From assembly GCA_016209635.1 (NCBI GenBank), contig JACQWC010000005.1, positions 1 to 56,056 of the forward strand: a stretch of 56,056 bases of DNA, read 5' to 3'. The stretch's first letter is position 1. Each line of letters opens with the position of its first letter. This DNA is from Candidatus Rokuibacteriota bacterium (GTDB lineage: Bacteria; Methylomirabilota; Methylomirabilia; Rokubacteriales; CSP1-6). A program made the position numbers and the translations under genes. The notes below the pieces were generated by a model. That model was not told the DNA's origin and searched no databases. It worked only from the letters and a program-made list of their open reading frames with translations. Shown here piece by piece: positions 49,090 to 56,056 of this stretch.

Positions 49090-50006
49090 CCGCCGCCCCA
49101 GAAGCCCATGTAGGGGAACTGCTCGCGCTTGCGCTGCTCCAGCATTTCTCCGGCGAGGAGCGAGAAGACGAGGATGTCCCAGCGCTGGCCGTCGTAGGGC
49201 CGCGCCTCGCGGAGGACACCCTCCTGCTGGAACCCGTTGCGCCGGAGCGAGTTGATGCTGAGGACGTTGTACGCGTAGACCTTGGCCTCCACACGTCGCA
49301 GGTCGAGCACGTCCATCGCGTAGGCGATGAGGAGGCGCGAGGCCTCGATTCCCCACCCCTTCCTGAGCGCGTGGAGGTCCGCCACCGCGATCTCGAGGAA
49401 CGCGAACTGCGCGACGAGGTGGATGTTGTAGAGGCGCGCAAAGCCGACCGGCGGGGCGGCAACGTCGTGCGGCTGCACGAGGAGCGTCAGCGAGGTGGCG
49501 TCGTTCAGGACGAGTGACATGAACTCCGGGTGGTAGGGCCCGAGATGCCGGCAGCGGTAGAGGAGCTCGCTCCCCACCATCTGGTCGAGGAACGGCTCGC
49601 GCGCCCAGCGCTCGAAGAGCGCCAGCTCCTCCCACGTCGGCTGCCGGAGGCCGAGCCTCCTCGTGCGCGCCAGGAACGAGCCGGGCGTGTCGAACGCGTC
49701 CGACTCTGCGGCGACCGGCGGCTCGAGACTGATTCCTGTGTCGATGGGGAGGTCGTCCAGCAGCTCAGCATCGAGCGCGGCCCGGTGGAGCGCGGGGCTC
49801 GGCAAGATGGAGACGCGCACCTCCATGCCCTCGGCGTACCGCGCGCTCTGCTGGAGCGCGGCGAGCCCGACCACGTCAGTCGTCTTCACGCCCTCGAGGT
49901 TCAGGCAGAGGGTGCGGACACCCGCCCGCACGCGCTCGCGCACGCTCCGGCAGAAGTCGAAGGCGGTCCGCACCGTCAGTCCACCGTGGACGCGGATCTC
50001 TTCCAT
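49086..50006 (-). CDS. STAS-GNAT fusion protein
   Basis: A 306-residue protein. Residues about 1-95 form a STAS domain (TLCLNLEGVKTTDVVGLAAL), but the usual D-S-x-G with a phosphorylatable Ser reads D-V-V-G. Residues about 130-290 form an N-acetyltransferase (GNAT) fold: VGFARLYNIHLVAQFAFLEI, KGWGIEASRLLIAYA, NVLSINSLRRNGFQQEGVLR. The GNAT part resembles RimJ-type enzymes. It is sandwiched between an HTH-less receiver and a kinase, with overlapping start and stop signals, so it should act in the same pathway. Confidence 0.82.
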   Translation of the reverse strand: MEEIRVHGGLTVRTAFDFCRSVRERVRAGVRTLCLNLEGVKTTDVVGLAALQQSARYAEGMEVRVSILPSPALHRAALDAELLDDLPIDTGISLEPPVAAESDAFDTPGSFLARTRRLGLRQPTWEELALFERWAREPFLDQMVGSELLYRCRHLGPYHPEFMSLVLNDATSLTLLVQPHDVAAPPVGFARLYNIHLVAQFAFLEIAVADLHALRKGWGIEASRLLIAYAMDVLDLRRVEAKVYAYNVLSINSLRRNGFQQEGVLREARPYDGQRWDILVFSLLAGEMLEQRKREQFPYMGFWGGG

Positions 50007-50470
50007 CAGCCCCTCGCGACCCCGGGGACCTGCCGCTCCGCGGCCGACAGCCACACCAGGCGGTCGAGGATCTTCGACACCATCCGGCGCGGCACCCAGG
50101 CCTCGCCGGCGTCAACCGCCCTGACCGCCTTGGGGAGGAACGTGCGAAGCGCCGCCCGGTCCAGATAGCCCCGGGCGCCGAGCGTCAGCGCCTCGAGGAT
50201 GAGCGCCTCCGGGGTGCGCCGGGTCGTGAGCAGGATCACCCTGACGCGCGGGCTCTGGCGGCGGACCCGCGCGAGGGCGGCGAGCCGGTCGAGCCGTGGC
50301 CGGGTCAGATCGAGGAGGAGAATGCGGGAACGCCGCCGCGCGAGGGTGGCCGGTGCGGGGTCCGGTCGAGTCTCGCCGACGAGGGCGATCCCCGCCTCGC
50401 GGGTGAGGAGGCTCCGGCAGAGCGCTCGCTCGCGGGCCTCGGCGGCGATCAGGACCGTGACACGCGCCAC
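50006..50470 (-). CDS. NarL-type receiver lacking the HTH domain
   Basis: A 154-residue receiver-like protein (VTVLIAAEARERALCRSLLT, ILLLDLTRPRLDRLAAL, GARGYLDRAALRTFLPKAV). In NarL regulators a linker leads into an HTH starting L-T-x-R-E-x-E-V; here WLSAAERQVPGVARG is followed at once by a stop, so the HTH is missing. The acidic pair of strand 1 is also absent. It may have become a protein-binding output module. GTG start; its TGA shares one base with the ATG of the STAS-GNAT gene. Confidence 0.75.
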   Translation of the reverse strand: MARVTVLIAAEARERALCRSLLTREAGIALVGETRPDPAPATLARRRSRILLLDLTRPRLDRLAALARVRRQSPRVRVILLTTRRTPEALILEALTLGARGYLDRAALRTFLPKAVRAVDAGEAWVPRRMVSKILDRLVWLSAAERQVPGVARG

Positions 50471-50518
50471 GTCACTCTCGTACCAGAGCCGCTCTCCCTC
50501 GTCTATTGGACCTTGGTC

Positions 50519-51175
50519 CTACTCCGGAGGCCTCGCCTCGAGGGTGTAGAGGGCCAGGTGGAGCCGACTCGAGAGTCCGAGCTTCTGGAAGATGCTCGTG
50601 AGGTGCGCCTTGACGGTCTTCTCGGTGATCGCGAGTCGGCCGGCCAGCTCCTTGTTGCTGGCGCCGGTGGCGACGAGGCGGCCGATCTCGCTCTCGCGCT
50701 TCGTCAGCCGCGCGAACCGGGCTCGGGCGGTCCGGGCCCGGCGCCGGTGGAGGGCCGTCAGCTCGTCGATGAGCTGGAGGATGACGCGCCGTCCCACCCA
50801 GATCTCGCCCTCCCGGACCAGCGCGATCGCTCGCCGGAGCAGGGCGACGTCGGTCGACCTGGCGCAGTAGCCCCGGGCGCCTGCCTTCAGCGCCTCGACG
50901 GCCGCGGAGTCGTCGGGCGAATCGACCAGGAGGATGACTTGGGCGCTCGCGGCGACCGTCGGGATCGCGTGGAGGTCTTCGAGACCTCGAATCGGAAAGT
51001 CGAGGAGGAGAACAGGCGAGGTGAGCCTGGCGAGGGTCCGCCCCAGGCCTACCTGGTCCTGGGTTTCGAGAACTCGCCCGATGCCAGGCTCACGGCGGAG
51101 TCCGCGGACGAGCCGCCGCCGCAGGGCCGGGTCGAGGCTTGCGATCACGAGGTCACTTCGGTGGGCCACCGCCAC
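50519..51175 (-). CDS. NarL/LuxR-type response regulator, atypical receiver
   Basis: A 218-residue regulator. The C-terminal HTH is intact: LTKRESEIGRLVATGASNKE, LAGRLAITEKTVKAHLTSIF. The receiver keeps Asp59 (LLLDFPIRG), but strand 1 reads VIASLD without the acidic pair and the Lys position reads CARST, so phosphorylation is doubtful. It is a paralogue of the next gene downstream (GARGY in both). It is divergent from the NtrC-type gene across a 122-base gap. Confidence 0.85.
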   Translation of the reverse strand: MAVAHRSDLVIASLDPALRRRLVRGLRREPGIGRVLETQDQVGLGRTLARLTSPVLLLDFPIRGLEDLHAIPTVAASAQVILLVDSPDDSAAVEALKAGARGYCARSTDVALLRRAIALVREGEIWVGRRVILQLIDELTALHRRRARTARARFARLTKRESEIGRLVATGASNKELAGRLAITEKTVKAHLTSIFQKLGLSSRLHLALYTLEARPPE

Positions 51176-51297
51176 ATCGTACCCGGCGGTCGTGTTCGCG
51201 ATGCCAATCTTTGCGCCGAGCCAGGAACGTCGCCGAGGCGCACATTCGCAGCCTCCCCATCGGCGGCCCGTAGCATACTGGGAGCCGGGGGAGGGCG

Positions 51298-52649
<1,352 letters not shown>

Positions 52650-52650
<1 letters not shown>

Positions 52651-54452
52651 TGCGCTTCGGCCTCAAGGCGAAGGAGAGCGTCGCCGTCACCCTCCTCACG
52701 TTGCTGGTGGTGACGACGACCACCGCGATTCATCTCTCCCAGTTGAGCCGGATCGTCGTTCAGGAGGTCTCGCAACAAGCCGACCTGATCGCGAAGCAAG
52801 TGTACGCGCAGAGCAGTCGCTCCCTCTCCCGCACGGCGGCTCGTAGCCCTCGGGACGTTCTCGGGAGGGATCGGGATCTCCGCAACCTGCTGGACGCGAG
52901 CGTCGGTTACTCGCCGCACCTCCTCTACGCGCTGATCGCCGACCGTGACAGCAGAACGATCGTGCACAGCGAGCGCGCGCGGGAGGGGACGACGGCGCCC
53001 GAGCGCCCTCCGCTCCAGCAACTCCTCTCGCTCGATCCGATCAGTCGCTTCCTCCGACTCTCCCGGGGTGGGCAGATCTACGAGGCCCGGCTGCCGATGC
53101 TGCTGAACGGCGAGCCCTTCGGGAGCATCCGGATCGGCGTCTCGACGACCCTCCTCAAGCGGGAATTGAACGGCGCCCTCACCCGGAGCCTCTCGCTGGC
53201 CGCCGTCGCGCTGGTCGTGGCGTGGCTCGTCGCGATGGGCCTCGCCAACCTGATGCTCAGGCCGATCCGCGCGCTCTCGCAGGAAGTCGGTCGGCTCAGG
53301 CAGGGCGAGTTCGATATCGGCGGCGGCCTGCACCGAGAGGACGAGCTGGGCGAGCTGGCCTCCCAGCTACAGCTCCTCGGCCAGGAGCTCCAGGTCGACC
53401 GCCTCAAGATCCTCGGCGAGAAGACCCGACTCGAGCAGGTGGTCGACCAGCTGGAGGATGGCCTGGTACTGCTGAACCACGCGCGCCGGGTCCTGTTCCT
53501 CAACGCCGCCGCGGAACAGGTTCTCGGGAGGCCGCTCGCGGACGTGCTCGGAACCTCGCTAGAGGATCTGCTGGAGGTTTCCCATCCGCTCCGGCCGCTG
53601 CTCGAGCGGGCTTTCGCGCAGCAGGTCCCGGCTCGCAACGTGACGCTGACGCTGCCCGTGCGCGGGCGGCCGGCGGAGTTTCTCGTGTCCGTCTTCCTCG
53701 CCGCGGACGGTCAGAAGGCCATGGGGGCGGTTGTGCTGTTGAAGGATCTCGAATCGATCAGAACGGTCCAGTCGGTCGTCAGCCACTCGGCCAAGCTCGC
53801 CGCACTGGGGCGGTTGACCTCGGGAGTGGCGCACGAGGTGAAGAATCCCCTGAACGCCATGATGATTCACCTCGAGCTGTTGAAAGAGAAGATGGACGTG
53901 TCGCCCGAGGAGGCACAGCACAGCCTCGTGGTGATCGGAAACGAAGTCCGGCGGCTGGACCGCGTGGTGCAGGGGTTCCTGAAGTTCATGCGCCCTCAGG
54001 AGCTGACCCTGAGACCGGTGGATCTCAACGGCCTCCTGAGAAACATCGCGGCCCTGCTCGAGGCCGAGTGGCAGAAGGAGTCCGTCGGGTTCGCGTTCCA
54101 GCTGGCCCCGGAGCTGCCTCCGATCACCGGCGATGAGGAGCTCCTCCACCAGGCGTTCATGAATCTCGTGGTGAACGGCTGTCAGGCCATGCGGAACGGG
54201 GGGACGGTCACGATCACGACGGAGCTCGAACGGCGGAATTTCGCCAGGGTCACCGTCGCGGACGAGGGGGTGGGCATCCCGCCCGAGGATCTCGATAAGA
54301 TCTTCCGGCTCTACTACACGACCAAGCCCGAAGGGAGCGGCGTCGGCCTCTCGCTCGTCTACCGCATCATGCAGATGCACGACGGCGTGATCGATGTCGT
54401 TTCCGAGGTTGGCAAGGGGACACGCGTGCTCGTGGGGCTTCCAGTCGGGTAG
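52650..54452 (+). CDS. NtrB-like membrane sensor histidine kinase
   Basis: A 600-residue kinase. One N-terminal membrane segment (VAVTLLTLLVVTTTTAI), an extracytoplasmic sensor of about 140 residues, a second segment at about 180-200 (LAAVALVVAWLVAMGLANLM), then HAMP, PAS (LVLLNHARRVLFLNAAAEQV), HisKA with His395 (SGVAHEVKNPLNAM), and an ATPase (NLVVNGCQAMRNGG, DEGVGI, GSGVGLSLVYRI). It is the evident partner of the sigma-54 regulator, sharing a TGATG overlap. Confidence 0.94.
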
Positions 54453-54477
54453 GGCGCCCCGCCCCGGAGCGCGACGG

Positions 54478-54855
54478 ATGCGGCGACTTTACCTCGGGAT
54501 CATCCTCGCTCTGCTGATCGCTGGGTGCGCCGAGCAGACGGCTCCGCCAGCGCCGATGCCACCACCGAAACCACCGCCGAAGCCACCGCCGCCGGTACTG
54601 TCTCCGCAGGTGGGCGACACGGAAGAGAATCGACTGGCCGAGCAGACGCGGGCACGGATCGACGGGACCGAGCGCATCGTCAGGCAGATCGATACCACGA
54701 AGCTGGCGAGGGATCAGCAGGAGACCCTGATGACGATCCAGAGCTTCGTGGCGAAGGCGAAGGAGGCGCTGTCGACCAGGGACCTTCAGCGCGCCTTCAA
54801 CCTCGCGGACAAGGCCAGGGTCCTGGCCGACGAGCTGTCCCGGGCGGTCCGTTGA
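54478..54855 (+). CDS. Small proline-rich lipoprotein
   Basis: A 125-residue lipoprotein with signal peptide LYLGIILALLIAGC, a PPKPPPKPPPP spacer, and a helical domain (TMTIQSFVAKAKEALSTRD-like segment ending LADKARVLADELSRAVR). Pro-rich linkers of this kind let the folded part reach away from the membrane. It starts 25 bases after the kinase and may report on the envelope, but no function is known. Confidence 0.75.
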   Translation: MRRLYLGIILALLIAGCAEQTAPPAPMPPPKPPPKPPPPVLSPQVGDTEENRLAEQTRARIDGTERIVRQIDTTKLARDQQETLMTIQSFVAKAKEALSTRDLQRAFNLADKARVLADELSRAVR

Positions 54856-55008
54856 GGCGGGGCTCCCCCACGTAAGTTTTTCACGGATGACAGGTAAGAC
54901 CCACCCTCCATCGGCGCTACGACGATCCATCCATTCCCAGGGCCAAGAGCCCGACAACGCTCGAGAAATCAAAGGGTTCGAGCGTGCCCCGGCCCTCCGG
55001 TGACCCTC

Positions 55009-55023
55009 GGCACGGCGGTTGCT
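55009..55023 (+). promoter_or_regulatory. Sigma-54-type promoter
   Basis: GGCACGGCGGTTGCT has GG at 55009-55010 and GC at 55021-55022, exactly 10 bases apart, matching the -24/-12 consensus GGCACG-N4-TTGCT. It lies about 2.4 kb after the start of the bEBP gene's DNA-binding domain and just before the single-domain receiver, a plausible target. Confidence 0.5.
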
Positions 55024-55038
55024 ACCCAGTGTCATGAC

Positions 55039-55470
55039 ATGTTGGCGGAAGCAAACGAGTTTGCCCGGGACGCCAGGCGAGACGCAACCGTCGCCACTCG
55101 ACCGAAGAGGATCCTGCTCGTGGACGATTATCGCCCGAGTCGAGACGGACTCAGAGACTCACTGGCGGCGGCCGGCTATCGCGTCGAGGCGGCGGCCAAC
55201 AGCTGGCATGCGATCAAAAAGATGAAGGAGACCCCGTTCGAGATCGCCATCATCGATCTCGACCTCTCTCCGGTGCAGGGGATCACCGTGAGCGGATGGG
55301 ATCTGGTGCGCATCCTCCGCGCGTTCAATCCGGACGTTGCCGTCGTGGTGACGGGGGCGGAGGGAGGACCTCACGTCGAAGCCCAGGCGCGGCAACTCGG
55401 GGTAGCGCACGTGCTGGAAAAGCCCATCGATCCCACTCACGTGAAGGCGCTGATCACGCGCATAGGGTGA
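55039..55470 (+). CDS. Single-domain response regulator (CheY-like)
   Basis: A 143-residue receiver from ATG 55039. RILLVDDYRPSRDGL supplies the acidic pair (29-30), the phospho-acceptor is Asp73 (IAIIDLDLSP), and VVVTGAEGG and VLEKPIDP complete the site. No output domain is present, so it acts by protein contact or in a phosphorelay. An in-frame GTG at 55000 would include the sigma-54-like promoter in the coding region, so I prefer the ATG even though it would have almost no leader. Confidence 0.82.
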   Translation: MLAEANEFARDARRDATVATRPKRILLVDDYRPSRDGLRDSLAAAGYRVEAAANSWHAIKKMKETPFEIAIIDLDLSPVQGITVSGWDLVRILRAFNPDVAVVVTGAEGGPHVEAQARQLGVAHVLEKPIDPTHVKALITRIG

Positions 55471-55640
55471 TCACGACCTACACGGCCGGGGGACCGCCGC
55501 GCGTGGCGGCGGCGGGCGCGGGGTCCGGGAAGAGGTCGGGGACTGACGGCGGCGCCAAGGACGGCGGGGTGAGCGGCCGGTCCGGCGCCTCGGACGGGGC
55601 CAGCCACGGGGGTGGCGGCCTGGGCCATGGCAAACACTAG
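55467..55640 (+). CDS. Possible small Gly/Ser-rich protein
   Basis: A GTG overlapping the receiver's stop (GTGA) opens a 57-residue frame: ITTYTAGGPPRVAAAGAGSG, then a Gly/Ser/Asp-rich stretch ending LGHGKH. The overlap is typical of real gene pairs in this window, but the composition is low-complexity and no family is recognised. It could be non-coding. Confidence 0.3.
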   Translation: MITTYTAGGPPRVAAAGAGSGKRSGTDGGAKDGGVSGRSGASDGASHGGGGLGHGKH

Positions 55641-55666
55641 ACGCCCAGGGGGCAAGGGGAGAGGCG

Positions 55667-56056
55667 ATGAGGCCGCGCTCGATGGGGGTCCTGCTGGTGG
55701 TGGTGAGCGTGCTGGGGGGGCAGGGGTGCGCCGCGGTGGGGCTGACGCTGTTCGGGGTGGGGGCGGGCGTGGCGGCGGGCACGGGGGTCTCCTACACGCT
55801 GGACAGCGTGGCGTACAAGACGTTCACGACGCCGGTGGACACGCTCGAGCGCGGCACGCGGCAGACGCTCAGGCGGATGGACATGAAGGTGACGGAGGAC
55901 GAGGGGACGCCGGCGGGGCGGCGGCTGGTGGCGCTGGCGGCGGACCGGACGATCGAGATCGAGCTGGACCGGCTGACGGCGCAGACCTCGCGGATGCGGG
56001 TGAACGCCAAGCAGGGGTGGTTCTTCAAGGACCGGGCGACGGCGGGCGAGATCATC
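55667..56056 (+). CDS. DUF3568-type lipoprotein, truncated by the window edge
   Basis: From ATG 55667, after AAGGGGAGAGG, the frame stays open to the end of the window (130 codons). A lipoprotein signal (LLVVVSVLGGQGC) is followed by a Gly-rich segment (LFGVGAGVAAGTGVSYTLD), then a domain with YKTFTTPVDTLERGTRQTLR and ADRTIEIELDRLTAQTSRMR. This matches the DUF3568 family of small envelope lipoproteins of unknown function. The C-terminus is missing. Codons are very G-rich. Confidence 0.75.
   Translation, partial: MRPRSMGVLLVVVSVLGGQGCAAVGLTLFGVGAGVAAGTGVSYTLDSVAYKTFTTPVDTLERGTRQTLRRMDMKVTEDEGTPAGRRLVALAADRTIEIELDRLTAQTSRMRVNAKQGWFFKDRATAGEII

Noticed and set aside
49086-49635. Extending the histidine kinase upstream into the 906-codon open frame
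   Set aside because: The extra N-terminal part is out of frame within the STAS-GNAT gene and is Arg/Pro-rich; the GTG at 49089 with a GTGA overlap gives a normal membrane-first kinase.

Overview
The window is about 70% G+C, has almost no intergenic space, and uses GTG starts and overlapping stop/start signals (GTGA, ATGA) throughout. The gene mix suggests a large-genome, uncultured soil or subsurface lineage of the Candidatus Rokubacteria/Methylomirabilota type: many short-chain dehydrogenases, three enoyl-CoA hydratases, class III CoA-transferases, a class III PHA locus, a family B DNA polymerase and PilT-type ATPases. That placement is inference from gene content; no rRNA or other taxonomic marker is present. 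I see no tRNA, rRNA or CRISPR array, and no gene-free stretch reaches 300 bases.

Layout. 1-91: tail of an IS630-type transposase. 113-3953 (minus): a hotdog thioesterase, a family B DNA polymerase, a TPR protein, and a DsbA-like protein whose first active-site cysteine is an in-frame UGA followed by a SECIS-like hairpin, so a likely selenoprotein. 3997-9132 (plus): a lipoprotein hydrolase, an HtrA-like protein that has lost its catalytic triad, two SDRs, a BrkB/YihY membrane protein and a CPBP protease. 9200-14587 (plus): a thiolase, a small basic protein, a 2-keto-4-pentenoate hydratase, an SDR, two enoyl-CoA hydratases and a CoA-type Nudix hydrolase. 14589-17522: SppA, a threonine/serine dehydratase and a luciferase-like monooxygenase.

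17614-29585 is a fatty-acid and polyhydroxyalkanoate (PHA) region. A FadR-type TetR regulator with a strong promoter and operator heads a run of enoyl-CoA hydratase, SDR, SCP2, two class III CoA-transferases, PhaC, a PhaE-like subunit and PhaJ. Next come phaB, phaR, a phasin with a palindromic operator in its promoter, fadD, and an SDR that seems to start at CTG. Together these could carry beta-oxidation intermediates into PHA and regulate granule formation.

29695-36812 holds two PilT-family ATPases, the first lacking the Walker B glutamate, a receiver-like protein, and two large paralogous proteins of unknown function flanking a small membrane protein. 36920-40559 has a sugar epimerase, a zinc alcohol dehydrogenase, an alpha/beta hydrolase and an SDR. 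40801-46847 mixes a secreted helical protein, a receiver-PilZ protein, a cupin, a TlpA-like thioredoxin, DUF1326 and GYD proteins, a cyclic-nucleotide-domain protein and a secreted beta-propeller/Fn3 protein.

46915-56056 is a signalling block: a minus-strand set (NarL-type regulator, HTH-less receiver, STAS-GNAT fusion, 7TM-GAF histidine kinase) divergent from an NtrC/NtrB-type sigma-54 pair, a small lipoprotein, a single-domain receiver behind a sigma-54-like promoter, and a DUF3568-type lipoprotein cut by the window edge. Several genes across the window have a good -10 box only 6-10 bases before the start codon, which suggests frequent leaderless transcription.
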